From Beaufortia kweichowensis (lineage: Eukaryota; Chordata; Actinopteri; Cypriniformes; Gastromyzontidae): 64,000 nucleotides of DNA. This document shows positions 12,681-27,236 of the stretch, one piece after another. The position numbers and the translations under genes were made by a program. The stretch is from assembly GCA_019155185.1 (NCBI GenBank), contig CM032795.1, positions 21,583,295 to 21,647,294 on the forward strand, read 5' to 3'. The stretch's first letter is position 1. Each line of letters opens with the position of its first letter. The notes under the pieces are model-generated. The model saw only the letters and a list, made by a program, of their open reading frames with translations, was not told the origin of the DNA and did not search any database.

Positions 12681-15600
12681 ACACAACGGAGAAAAACCAA
12701 ACCTACAGAATTACATCAGATGTGTAGAAATAGACCTGATATAACAGTGATCTGCATGATGTGATCAGAACTAAAAATAGAGCTCAACTGAACCTCTCTG
12801 AAAAGCTGTCAGAAATAAATGCATGACCTTTCTTTATCACACACACAGGTTATATTTACAGCATGACGCTGGAAAGTGTTTCTGGATAACACACAAAGCA
12901 AAAGAACGTTCAACAGTGCATGTCTGAGAGGTGACAGAGTAAGAACATCACACAATCTTACACAAAACCTCACATGACGTCACACACACATTCATCTGAG
13001 TCTCTTTAAATGGACCAAACTCAGACTCGGATCAAAGGTCGACACTGAACAAAGACATTCTGATTTCTGTTTGTGATTTTTGATTATATTTTCTCATCGT
13101 AATAGAGGTAAAATACTTCAATCTCCAGTGTTGGTTTGGTAACAGTGTTATTTCCCTTTGAAATGAAATGTCATTTCAAAAGAAGAGAAATCATCATTTA
13201 TATATCCACACAATGAAACTGATGATGACAGACAATGACATTCTGCTAAACATCACTTCTGACACCCGCAACATGTGAATCAAACCCCAAAAAACATTCT
13301 CAATTGATTAAATAAAAAGAAATCAAGTCTTGTACAGCACTTGTACAGACTCCAAACACCTGAAAACTCTTCGTGGATTGATGTTAAACACACTAAACAA
13401 CAAGAGGTCATTTTAAAACTTCATGATTCACTCATAAACTATTTTATTAAAAGAAAAAGTTTTAGTCTTTTGTGAGGACGTATGATTTGTGTTTTTTGTA
13501 TTTGAGGGTCTCGTATGCACTGAATGATGACAGAAATCACACCGTATATGAATATGAGATGATGTGTTTAAACTCTGAAATACAGGGAGATTCGTTTATT
13601 TCTACACGTGTATGTATGTGTGTTACTCATATGGCTGCTGTTATCTGTTCTTTTGAAAGCATTTTGACTTTACATGTGAATGAAATGTTCTTCCATTAAC
13701 TGCAGTATTGTACATTTGCACATTGACTGTTTATTCTTCATGAACAAAATCAACATGTCAGGTTTGAATGCACTGATGATATTATGGTTGCCAGATTACA
13801 TGTAACTGCAGATGATGAATTTCAGTATAAGAATAAACTACTGTATTTCCTTTTTACATCACTAAGCTGTTCATTCATTTATCTTTTAGTTTTAAAACAA
13901 ATATTAAAGGTTAGATGCAATCCAGACCCTCCAGCTGTTTATAGTGATTTTGTTTTTATGAATGGTGAGATATTATTTCTTACTGGGATTTCAGATGATT
14001 CTCCATGATTATTAATACACAAAAAATAATCAAAGCTTAAATGATATTGAAATTTTAATGATACATTTTTACCACTATCATGAATGCTAAACATCACAGC
14101 AATAACAATTATTAATAATAAAATAGTTATGGACCACTTTCCAAACAAATCTAAAAATGTGCTTGTTGTTACAGAAGGGCTGCAAAAAACTGGATTTACA
14201 CAAAACTGTTTAAAAACCACACATTATACATGTTTATACACATGAAAAATTCACAATGTTTACATAATTTTAGTGTTTAGTGTCTAACACAAAAGAAATG
14301 TAAAATGTAAAATATCAATATTTAATATTTAAAACGGTGACATCATATTTTTCCATTATCCAATTATGAAAAATGTTAAATAAAAGTTTAAAGTGTGAAG
14401 TAAAGTGTATGTGAATAAAAAAAGAATATTATTATTCACGACAAATAAATAAGTGAGCGAGACATACATAATATAATCATGCTGAGCAAAAAATATGAAA
14501 AATGACCCGATTCTCAAAACAACAAAGAGTTAAAAACATTTCACTGGTTTCAAGACAGTTTTCAGTGGTGAAAGACAGCGTGCTAATGTGTAAAACTGTG
14601 TTTATCACTAAACCAATAATGCAAAGATTTGTTTTCCATGTGCACCTGTTAACCTGAGATATTTGGTAATGTTATAATTATAATCTGCTGTACTGTGATA
14701 CTCTAATACTCAGAGACACAGCAGAGGTCAGAAAAGCCCACTGTGAATGTTAAATGTATGTGATGGACTCACTGATCTAATCCTTTTCTAATTGACTCAT
14801 ACTGGCTAACAAAACTGACAACTAGAGAAGATCATAGATTAAGTGCTCATTGTGCATGTTTGTAATTGTTTCATTTCAGGATTGCATTAAAGTGAGATTA
14901 AAAATGACATCATTTCAGTTGTGTCCAAACTAAGTCCTGACTTTGTCAAAATCAAGCAGGTGAATCAAACTCTCTCAAATTTACATTTCACTTCTTGTTA
15001 CGCAAACAAAAGACTCTTTAAGGATTCCTATCAGAGGGCTTTACGTATTTCCCAGGATTCTCCTAAGACACGTCCTCATCTCTCCTGAGACCGGTCCTGT
15101 AAACCAGAGCAGAATCAAAAGAGGTTTTGTCATGACAGCGAGAACTTCAGAGGACAAAAGCTTGTGGTGAAACAGAGCTGATCTTTCCACAAACATTGTT
15201 ATATTGTGGGATGTCAGTGGAGCACGTCAGTGCAGGATGAGACGGATACATGACGGACAGCTAATACGCCAATTCTTCTGTCACGTCTATGTCAAATTAC
15301 AAGGGTGCTAAAGTTTATCTCATCTGTTATCTGTGACCCTCGCAAACAAAGATGGTCTACTGCCTTAGAAAAGCAAAATGTCACTAACAACAAACACTAA
15401 CAAATGTTTGGGGGTGGAAAGAGATGGATCTCTATGTGAAGCTCACCAAATTTAAAAACAATAACACATGATCTTTCTTTTATTGTTAAAGAGCAGATTA
15501 TTACAAAAGGACGGATTTAAATACATGCTCTTGTGATTTAAATAGCAGATGTCTGGACCATAATGTTTGAGCAAAGCATCCTTACATCCAGACTACAACA

Positions 15601-16528
15601 TCCAAGTCTTCAGCGTTATGGATGTGACATTTTCAGTCAAAACACAAACAATTTTGAAGAAAAAATTGAGCCGTCAGTAAGCTTCACGTGAATCTCTACC
15701 GTATATAAACCCAAAGCCAATGTCTATGAAGAGTGTCTCAAATCAAGAGTTAATATACTATCACATCAGTGAACAGTAAGGCATTTGAGTCACGGTGTCA
15801 GAGGTCAAGTGATCGAGTCTGCTGTTGGCTTGAGCTTCAGGTTCTGGAAATGTTCCAGTCATCTTCTCATATTGATAAGAGCAGCACATTCATTCAGGAT
15901 GAGAAACTTTATAGTCTCCAGGGAAAAGTAGATTGTGTTAACAGATCTCATCTGTCTGATAAAACTCTGGAGTGTCAGTGGAAAATGACTCTCTCTGACA
16001 CAACGTTTGAAACAGAGTTTAATGCCCTTGACGTGATGGACAGCTCTGGACGTGTCAAAGTTCATTTGTAATAAAAAAACACTTAAACTGTTCACCTGTT
16101 CAGCTGTAGCTGAGCTGGAAGCAGATCAGATTGATCTATCTATCAGTGTAAATATAAAGAAGAGAGAGAGAGATCTCACAGTAAATATATTAGATTTCAT
16201 TTTATACATCAGGTCATTTTAAAGGTCCTCTCAGGACGATAGTATCTGAATAGACACATATGTGCTGTGTGACTGAATTCAAAACTTTATCTTTAAATTT
16301 ACCACTTTCAGCAACATACTTTGACACTAAAACAAGATATTTATCCATAGTTCAAAACAGCATCTTATTTAATTGTCTGCATCAGAATATGAGCAGGAAA
16401 GCTGATCCAGGATCAGTACAGTGTATGAGAAACTTTTACCCAGAGTGGATTAACGACACACTGTGTGAAGCAAAGTAGTTACACTGCAAAGATGCGTCAT
16501 TCAGATTTCCTATCAAGCCACAATGCAA

Positions 16529-16920
<392 letters not shown>

Positions 16921-18405
16921 CACAGACACGTTTACTCAGCAAAGGTGACCTGAAACACATGGTGTTCTGGAGTTAACAATCGGACATCTGTGCCAAGACA
17001 AACTTATAAATAATCAACATCAAAACAACTCAAAACACTGCTGATCTGAGACCTGCTCTGGTATATTCCCATCAACACATGATGCACTGCACTTCAGCTG
17101 ATCTGAGATCAGTGCCAAAGGTGAGATCATGTCTGGAATCAGTTTGAAGTGCAAAGTCTCCGACGAGAATAAAACAGATCTGATCAACAGGAAACAGACA
17201 AATAAACTCACATTCATACAGTGTTACTGTATATAGTTTAATGGCACGCTGATTTAAACACACTTATTATAAATCTCATGATATTAAAGCTGGACTTCTC
17301 CTCTCACGCTACAGGAACTCTATAACACTATCAAATGACAATTTAAGACTAAAGGTTGTTTAAAATAAGATCAGAAAAACATTTTGAGAATTTGCCAAGC
17401 ATTTCTAAAATGCATTCACGATACAACATAATAAAACATGTGGAATATACGTCATAAAAATGAAAGATGATTTTTCTGTAAAGTCACTTTAAACCAATGT
17501 GCATTATATATAAAGCACTATAGAAATAAAACATACTGCTTGAAAAAAATACATTCTAACAAATATTACTTTTAAAATGTATAATAGTATAATCTAAAAC
17601 ATGTTAAAACATAATTTAATGTATTACTATCATAAATAACTTCTTAAATATTTACTTTTGAAGGGTTTTTATCCATTTTTTTTACAAATAAATACTATAC
17701 AGATGAGCTCAAAGCCACAAAACCCGAGGTTGAAAAACATTTTTATCTTTATGAAAAAACCCTTACACATTATAAGTCATATCTGTTCAAGATTTGCTTA
17801 AATGTATTCAATTTTAAGATGTCTGTATTTTTTACACAAATCTAAGACTTAAATACACAGAAACAGTATCAACTTTACATCTATATGTGCAATTCTGCTC
17901 TTCAATTTATAAAAACAATGAAGTCAGAGATGCTTTCTGATGTTCTCAGGTCACTTTGTGATCACGGTCACTGTGATCTGAAGGGAAATATTCACCAGCA
18001 GACAAGTGAGAAAGTTCAGACAGCTGAAAACATGTCCTCCCTTATACTGATGTCTAACAGTCACACAACAGATATAAAGACATTATAAACAATCCCACAC
18101 AGATTCATCAGCATTACACACACACAACAGCCTGATAACCATAACTTACTCATAACATCATCCACTTCCTATTTCTTAAGAAATGACTTAAAGATCACAT
18201 GTGTGTCTCAGATATTTTTTCCTGAGAAAAAGAGTCAGAAATCTCACAAATGTCTCTGTCATTAGAGATTCAGAAGAGATCTCAACAATCACACAAACTC
18301 AACTCTGACATCAAAAGTCAAATATTATTAAAGATTTAAACTCAAACATTTCTCATCAAATGTACCCAAATCCTGATTATTTGACCTTTACATTCTTCAT
18401 TTCTT

Positions 18406-18721
18406 TTTTGTCTCGTTGAGTGAGTCTCTGTGAAACAGCTTGTGAATGTTTTGAAGTGTTTTGGACCAATGTACTGGTTTAGCCAACCACTTGTAAATAA
18501 TTTTTGGAAATAATTTCATGGACTTTTTGGAACACTTGTTTTGTTTGTTTGTTTTGGATTTTGGATCATGTCTACTGCCAATAAGGACTTGTAAATATCA
18601 CCTGCACCTTGTTGGGATTCAAAACCTACTTCCACCTGGTGAATAAACACCCTTCCGTCACCCAGTTTTTCGCCTCCATCACTTGGTACATCCAAGTCAG
18701 GGTTGCCAAACTATTGTTACA
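18406..18721 (+). mobile_element. Possible solo LTR remnant (Gypsy-like)
   Basis: Begins TGTCTC and ends ATTGTTACA, consistent with TG...CA LTR ends. It has an internal AATAAA at 18642-18647 followed by a pyrimidine-rich U5-like segment. The bases just after, GTTGGAGGAT, resemble the TTGGTGGAGGATGC motif that often follows teleost Gypsy LTRs. No second LTR or coding remnant was seen, so the call is tentative. Confidence 0.3.
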
Positions 18722-20920
18722 CCGTTGGAGGATTTGAACAATTGCCTAAACAATTTAAGGAGAAACATCTAAGCAATAACATGGTCCTCTGGGAAGCTTT
18801 GAGTAAAAGTCTTCAATCAAACATCCTGTTCCAGAAAAGTGGCACCCACTGAAAGTTGATGGGAACAGATTGGAGAGCTCAAACTAATTTTACACATGCT
18901 CTTTTGTCTTATACACCTGCCTCTTGACATTCCAGACGAATCGTTCTTATGAGCAGGATGAAAGCAGGAGGAAGACGCAGTGACTCACGGGGACAAAAGA
19001 CGCCACAGTGACACCAATCCATCACTGAGCCCGTGACCCTTATACACACACAAATCAAACACACAACTCCAGAGCAGTGATGCTTAACAAACTTTCACAA
19101 TACACACACAAAAACACCCTGAAGGTTCCCCGGGGAGCGTGTGTTCATCACGGGACGGCTGTTTGGGTTCTTTAACACAAATGAAGTTTTGGTGGGAACA
19201 TAAACACACTTGCCCTGTTTGTGTCGGAGAGCCAGAAATGTTCATAATGGCAGAGCAGAATAAAGAACACGTCTTCCTATTTATTAAAAATATTTATGCT
19301 GAAAAGGAAGCGTGTGCCGTCAGCTTCTCCACATGATCAACTGGGACAGTAAACTGATTCCTTGAGAAACTCTCAGTCGAACCCTAAATGTGTAACTATA
19401 GACATGAATTATACTGTATCCTAAATCAAACAAAAAACTTTTTGCACAGACAATTTCTTCAAAGCTTCCTTAGAAAATCTACTTGATATTATGGATTATA
19501 CTTCCCTGGTGAAAAAAACCCATTTGCCGCTGTTAAAAATGATCCTAAAGCTGGTTATAAATGGTGTGGCGGATGAATCGGTACAGGACAGGTGGGGTCA
19601 TGACCTTCTAAAAATTCATTCAAAGTCTTCAGTATTCCTCTGTTTTCCCCAGGACACGTCTCGCTCGATATCTCATCCAGATGGCTGTGAAAACAACACA
19701 CCTCTCACACACCATGAGCATTTCTGAAGACAGGAAGTGAAGCAGGAAGTCAGGAGGAAATATGAAAGTGTTTTATGTTCCTGCAGCAGAAATCACTCTT
19801 TTGTGTTCATACTTTCCTCATTTGAATATAATCATAAAGGGTTCAAGAACTAATCACAGGTCACCAGATCAAAGGGGTTAGAGAATGATTCATATGATGA
19901 TGTTAAAGAGTGATTGGGAAGATCAATACAGAAATAGATGCCATCAACTTGGCTTTACAAGTCATTTCAACTTTCTATTTTGGCCAATGATAATTTGATA
20001 TAAATTATAAAATTAAGTTGAAACTGAATTTGATGAGTTGAAATAATGTAAAGTCAAGCAGATTGTACCCTTGAATACTTACAATTGAGTTTATGTAAAT
20101 CTATTATGTGATGACTATACTGTATCACAAATTAATATATTTATTACACCTTGTAAACTTGTCTAAATATTATGAATTGTTCCTGCATATGATTTTATTT
20201 CTAAATAAGTTTAATATATTTAATGGTTTATAGCTGGTGTAGTTGGATCAGATACTGGAAAAACAGCCAAGAATTGTCCAACATAAACTTCTACTTCTTT
20301 CAAACAACATCTACTTCTTCAATACAGCACATTGTTCTTCAGATTCAATATTCATCTAAAATGTGGACATTTAAGAATAGTAATATAGTTCCAGACCACA
20401 GATAGTGTTAATCATGTAAATCTAAACGAGAAACATCACTGATGTGATATTGAAAGCATCAGAGATGCTGTAATATTCTCACAGGTCTCAGCTGGAGGGA
20501 TGATGGTTTGTTGATGTAGATGCATGACCTCCTGCATGAATGACCGCAGTGTGTATCAGGTTTAGTGTGAAATTAAAGCAGATCTCAGATCAGTTAATGT
20601 GTGCACTCAGCAGAAACACACAAGTGCTGTTCTTTCAAAAGCTCTCCTGTAGGAGAACAAATGTTACACACTTATATACATAACAGAGTTGTTTACGATG
20701 CTTTACAAGTCAAGATCAGGTCACATCATTATACAGAAATCCAAGTGAGAATCTCTCTTCAGCATACACATCATTAATATGACTGTATAAATGTGTATAA
20801 ATGTGATTTTTTTCTGGTGTGTTGACAGCTGCACAGGGTCATGATCTGATGATCGGCACCTGAAGATGCTCTTGTTCGTCTCCCTCCTGTGGGTTCTGAA
20901 GGGCTCAAGGAAAATACCAG

Positions 20921-21361
20921 AACCAGCACACAAGAAAAAGATAAGAGAAAGAGAGGAGAAATTAAGAGAAAAATAGAGAAGAGACAAGATGGAAGAAAAG
21001 ACAGAGAAGAAGGAGTTGAAAAGATACTAGAGAGAAAACGACGACAAAGAGTGGAGAAGGATAAGAAAAAACACGTGGGGAAGGGAGAAAAAGATAAGAA
21101 AGAGAGGATAAAGGGGAAGAAATATAGAAGATGTAGAAGAAAGGGAATGAAAAAATAAACACAGAGGAGAAAAGGGGGGAAAGAGAGGGGAAAGAATGGA
21201 AAACAAAGGGAGAAATAGATGAGGAAAAGGGGGAAATAAAGAGAAGGGAAAAAGAGGAGAAAAGGGGGGAAAGAGAGGAGAAAGAATGGAAAACAAAGGG
21301 AGAAAAAGATGAGGAAAAGGGGGAAATAAATAGAAGGGAAAAAGAATGAGGAATGGGAGAG
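20921..21361. repeat. Polypurine tract with a 90-bp tandem duplication
   Basis: About 440 bp almost entirely A and G on the plus strand. Within it a 90-bp unit beginning GAGGAGAAAAGGGGGG occurs twice in direct tandem, at 21164-21253 and 21254-21343, with few differences. Lys/Glu/Arg-rich open frames here reflect composition and not a gene. Confidence 0.9.
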
Positions 21362-22555
21362 AGAATGAGAAACAGTGGAGAATGATATGAGATGTTTGAG
21401 AGGTTCAGAGCACTTCTGCTGAAGTCTTACTCGAGTCTTTCTAATCTTTGAATATTTCATGACAGGATCAGATTTTCCCCACACAGAAAGTTTGAACACA
21501 CAAGCACAAAAAGTTGATGTTCATGCAGAAATCGAAAAAGTTCAAAGTTTGAGAGGAACTCCAGGAGAAACTTTCAGATGACTCACAAAAACAGCACATA
21601 CACGTTCAGCTGGAGGGTGAGAGAGTTTTTACCAACAACCACATAAATACCATAAAACACATAATGTGTCTTGATAGGATAAGCCAGATAAAAAGATGTT
21701 TAAGTGCTAATTGCAAACAAACGAGAGAGTATAAACCATGTGTCTGGTGTTGTGTGTGTCTGTATCATCACGCGTGACCTTCAGATGAAAGCGCTGCACA
21801 TTTCTCTGACGACCGCTGCTTTTCACAGCATGTTTTATTTAAGACATGAAACTTTTAAAGGGAGCACTCCATGTGCAAAAACCTCAGGAATAATGCCAAC
21901 AAAGCACTTTGTCACAATGATATATAAATATAAATAAATATTAATAGACACACTACATTAAAGATATATAAGGGGTGAATGAGAGTTTTTTGACAAACAC
22001 AGCAAAGATTCATTTAGCACACAACCATCAGACATACAGACAGCTGTAAATAAAGTTAATATAATAATGGTTTAAAAAAACAGAAAAAAAACAGTCTGGA
22101 TGTGCAGAATAAATCTCACATGTTCAGAAATATCACTGAATGCAATTTAATCACAAGTTTAATTATCAATACAGTGTATTAGAGTCCCTTACAAAAAAGA
22201 AGTTTATTCAAGTATTATATTAACATATGTCTTTTGAACTATAAATAATGTATACTTCAGTCTAATCTTTACAGATTTATCAAAAATATATTTTATAAAA
22301 CATAGCTAACTAGTAGTTTTTAAAGTTTACTAACATTAAAAGTTAAAGTGCACTTTTATGAATGTAGTCTCAAGAGTAATGAAAGGTACAGGTACACGAC
22401 ACTCTTAAAATCAAAGAAGAACCATTTTGTTGTGAAAAAAGTTTTTTTTTAGACTATTAAAAAGTAAGAATGAAATGGTTATTTACTTATCTAGCACTGC
22501 AAAACATTGTAAACTTAGGAAAGCTTCTTAGTGCTATAGTTGCTTCTTTTGATGT

Positions 22556-22636
22556 GTCGCTTCATTGTCTCCTAATATTTGTAAGTTGCTTTGGATAAAA
22601 GCGTCAGCTAAATGCCTAAATGTAAATGTAAATGTG
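22556..22636 (+). mobile_element. SINE/LINE 3' tail fragment
   Basis: Carries TTTGTAAGTTGCTTTGGATA then AAAGCGTCAGCTAAATG and a short TAAATG repeat. This is the 3' tail shared by many teleost SINEs and their partner LINEs. The 5' tRNA-like head is missing. Confidence 0.75.
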
Positions 22637-25600
22637 GTTACATACCCTTTAAGTGAATGGTTTGGGATCCAAAAATCATTCTTCTATTAATTACATAAAG
22701 TGTACTTAAAATATACTTGAACTTTGCTTAATAAAATGAACTTAAAGTATAAATAGTACTGTACAATCTTAAAAATAAAGTTTCTGCAAAATGTTCTTAG
22801 AAGAATCATTCTAATTTTAATCTTCCCAAAGACCATTTCTTTTTTTTACCATTTTATACCTTTCTCCACTACAAATACTTTCTGTGAAACAGAAATGTTC
22901 ATTGGATGTTAACAGTTCAGGCAAAATGGTAGTTAAGTAAAGGAACAAAGTGCATATTACACACATCATTTTTATAAGCACCTTGATGATAAACATACCA
23001 AACAGAAGTGCTGGTTAGGCCTGATCCATCTCAACAAAACACAAGTGACATGTGCTGATGCAAGAATATCTTGAAAGACACGGTTTAGAAATCTACAAGA
23101 TCAGACGTAACGAGCGACAGGACACGTTCACGGCTCGCTGACGCACATCCCCGCTGGACACTTTAGAAACACACAGATTACATGTCTAATAGCAGATCAA
23201 TTCTGTGTGTTTTCTCAGTATTTTAAACAGGAGATTTATTATTGACATTGTTTCACAGACTGTGTCTTATGACTGAAAGCACAACAGAATTCCTCCATCT
23301 CACAGCAAAGGTGACCCGTCAAACACAGACTCGACTTCCTTCAGTGTCATATCAAAATGATTTTCACAGGAGGTCTCACATGCTGGATTTGTGGAGCGGC
23401 ACACCCATGTAAGTCCTCATTTCTTTATCACGAGCTCACAGCTTCACGCCAGACATCACGCAGCACCATTCTGTCTTAAAGGACTCTCTTCCCACCATTG
23501 TGACAGGAGCGTTTGATCTGAACCCTCGCGCTCGCTCTGCTCACTGAACTCCAGTTTCATCTCGACCCTCAACAAAGAGCTTTCACACGAAAGATTTTCA
23601 CCTCTTGACGGCCAAGTTAAATGAGCAGCATACACAGAAATAAAAAACATTGAGTTTTGTTATTTATTATGAGATGCCAGCAGGTCAAGCATTACATTAA
23701 TCAATGCATGAAATACAAAAGTACTGATCAGCTTTTTAGCCAGGGAGAAAGATAATGCAATATTGTAATGTTACGAAAGAATATGTTTCAAAATATCCCA
23801 CCAGACTTTTATTTACTTTGAAACTCCAGAACAGATGAATCCACAAGAAGATTCATGAAGCTGGTGAAGTGAGCCAATGATCATAATAATAGTGTTGTCA
23901 CTGTTTTATCTCAGACATACACTGTAAACATTTGTGATCAAACCTGTCCTGACATGCAAAATATTTTTACACTGAACATGAGCACATGATGAGATTTAAG
24001 GGATGTTGCAGGAGGGTTTATTCATCACATAAAGGTAACGTAAGACTTGAGAGGAGATCGACGTGTGGGTTTGCATCAACATGAGGATCGGTTCATTCTT
24101 TTAGTTCTTATAACGCTACAGTTCAAGAGTTTATAGCCACTTGTTTCTCATGTTTCTCATAATCTTAAAAATCTTTTGATCTGAAGGTCTATGCTTCCAT
24201 TTCTGACATTAGTTGCGAGAATACAATAATAATTTTATTTTAAAAAAAGGGTTTTAAAATTTTACTTGGACTGAGTAATGAATCAGTCAGAAAGAATCCA
24301 GAATAGATGTGAACTATTTTAATACTGTTTAAAAGGATGATACCTCAAGAAACTGATAAAATTACAAGAAAACATTTCTATAAATTCTAGACAAAGACTA
24401 AAACACTAAAGATGATCAAATATAACACAGTTTTAATTTATTTAACAGAATTACAAAAGTTACATATGTGTTTTTCCATTGTTCTGTTAAATTCACTATT
24501 ATTCTAAAATGTGAAAAAATGTTAATAAATAAGTGAGTAAGAGGTGACTTTCCTTATGCATGATTAATATTTGTTGACATTTTATATTATTTTAATAATT
24601 GTTTAAGAAATTATCCCTACAATCACTCTAAAACCCTAAGCAACTGCTTAGCAACACCCTGGTAACCATCCAAAACACCTAAAACTACACAAACACCAAC
24701 TAAAACATCCAAAATCAGTATCATCTTAAACCATGTTATCACACTTTTAAGCTTTCCAGCATCTAAACGTCTTCTTTTCTAGCGTCATTCACCGTTTTAT
24801 TCTCAATGTGCATCAACAAACACAAACATACACAACTCCAAATATCACAGCAACCCCAGGGGACAGGACACAGACGCCTCGTCCCCACCTATAACAATGA
24901 TCGGCTTCCCCGGCAAAGCTGCGTCACTTTGTTATCGTGTATTACGCAATGGGAGGAACCAGATAACAAATACAGTAAAAAACACAAACAAAAGCGTAGA
25001 CTGGCTATGAATGAATGAATGTGTGTGTGTGTGTGGCTATAAAACAGGTTTTTATACAGTAATGAGTAAAGCAGAATCCCTCGATGTACCGCTGGATCAT
25101 ATGATTATTCTCTGAGGAGTTAAGAGTTGTTAATGACACAATCTCCTGTTTTCTGTTGTGAACCAAAACCCAGTTCCCTCCATCGACCACACCAGACACA
25201 TGCCCTTTGTTTGGACCCCATTACAATAGAGACAAATATGTAACACGTCTGATGGGCTTGATAATCAACCACAATCAATGTTGTGTAGTGACGATCAAAA
25301 TAAACACAAGAAGGGAAATTAGTGAGAGACTAAAATCCTATCAAACAGTTAACAATGAAGTCTAATATTAACTTTTGCTGCTCTTGTACATTGGTGTCAG
25401 ATTCTAAAACTTTATTTTAGACAATTTATTCCCAATTGAAATTGCTATGATGTGATTTGATGTTAAAAGCTTAATCCTTTCAAAAGTACACCACCGTTCA
25501 AAAGTTTTGTGTCATTAACTTACTTATTCACATTCACTTATTAATATACTATTTTCCACATTTTATAATATTAATGAACTCAAAACAATGATGGACTAAC

Positions 25601-27033
25601 ACAGATGAAACTCTGGGAATCAGTTAATAAGATCACAGATGTGAGGTGAGACCACAAGAAACTAACTGATAAAATGACAAGAAATAAATCAAAACTGTTA
25701 TGTTTGAACATTAAATGAAACATATCATTTTCTGTAATAAATTCAAGCTTTTATATTATATAGCTCATGCTGATATAAACTTACTAATATGAATGAATTA
25801 ATACTAGAAAACTAGCTAATCATTTAGTAATGTTACCAAACGTTACCATAGTGTTATCTGACAACTGCATTATTAACTTAATGAATTATATTCAATTGAC
25901 CAATCTTAACACATTATAAAAGTCAGTCCGGTTCACTCAAAGTTCAGATTTAGCACAATAAAACCACAGAGAAGCGTCTATTGTTGTCAATCTATTGTTC
26001 TGTGAGCGTGCCGGACAAATATCCTGTATATGATTTACATTACATGCAAAGACTTCAGTGCTTGTTGAGGATCAAAGGTCAAACTCCAAACTCTTCAACA
26101 TCATCATAACATCTATTGAATGAGATCTTTCCGGTCTTTACATAACCCGCAGAGCATCTCTGTACAGTAGCGTGATGTACACATCCGCTTATCCACGGGA
26201 AGACGAGGATTCTGACACGAACAGAGACACAAACCAGAAGAGTCAGAGGAGACAACACTTTCAGAGATACTATCAGACCTTCTAAAGAGAGACTTTAGAA
26301 ATCTTTTAAACACAAAAGTGTGAGCACACGGATCTGATGTTATAAAGCTTTTCATCATCAGATAGATGGTCAGCAGTATGTGTTTGTATCGTCTCTTACA
26401 GGTTTGACTGTATGTGTCCTGTGAGCCGATCTCAGGACAAACTTCTGAAACATGTGCCAAACCCAACAGAACTGCAGACCTGCCAAAACACGTTCAGCTC
26501 TGATCAAAGACTGCAAATGATGATCTTACATCATATCATTACATATGATTCAACATTTTAAAGTCGGTCAATGTCCATTATTGGCTACATTTGAACTTTG
26601 TTGTTTTGAGGTTTGTTTTCTCATAGTGATAAGCAAATCTCCCAGCATGCCGATCTACCTCTAACCCACTGACCTCTCCTTCCACCACCACTTTACATCT
26701 CATCATGAAACCTGGCAGACCAGCATCAGGAAGTGGAAGGAGGATGTGTGATTGACCGCTGCTCTACTTGTCTAACCAGAAAAGAGACGCTGTTCACAGG
26801 TCACAAAATCTAAATGTTAAAAATGTTGTCTAAACTAAATGTTGTCTATTGGAAGTGAAACATCGTTGTGAGTTAGATGAAGTCAGAGGGTCGTACAGCT
26901 GCTATTAAAGGGTCTGGGAACATCAGCTCCGGGTTATTTGTGCAGCTGAACGTGTGGCTCTGTGACTCTGAGACATATTATATATAGTGAATGACGTGCA
27001 AAAAAACTTCATTTGATTCTTAGGATCCTTAAC

Positions 27034-27236
27034 GGGATAGTTTCCCCAAAAATGATTTATTTAGCCTCATGTCATTCCAGATCTGTGTGAAGATGAGAAA
27101 TGTCTCAATCAAGTGCTGTTTGGTTCATCAAAATGCTTTTGTTTTTTGCAAAAGAAAAAAGTAATACATGTTTGGGATGACATGAAGGTGAATAAATGAT
27201 GAAAGAGTTTTAATGTTTGGATGAACTATTCCTTTA
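27034..27236. mobile_element. MITE-like element
   Basis: Starts GGGATAGTTTCCCCAAAAAT and ends TGGATGAACTATTCCTTTA, imperfect inverted ends of the abundant cyprinid element family with GGGATAGTTCACCC termini. The interior has the usual CCTCATGTCATTCCA and GACATGAAGGTGAATAAATG segments. No coding capacity. Confidence 0.75.

Noticed and set aside
15769..16071. 100-codon plus-strand open frame
   Set aside because: No splice context, recognisable motif or codon pattern, and no related copy near ca4 copy 2. Treated as chance.
20774..21499. 241-codon Phe/Ser/Pro-rich minus-strand frame and Lys/Glu-rich plus-strand frames
   Set aside because: They lie on a polypurine tract with a tandem duplication. 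Composition explains them, and no conserved motif is present.
26113..26466. 117-codon minus-strand open frame with several cysteines
   Set aside because: No family resemblance and no neighbouring exons; compatible with a random open frame in the gene-poor interval.
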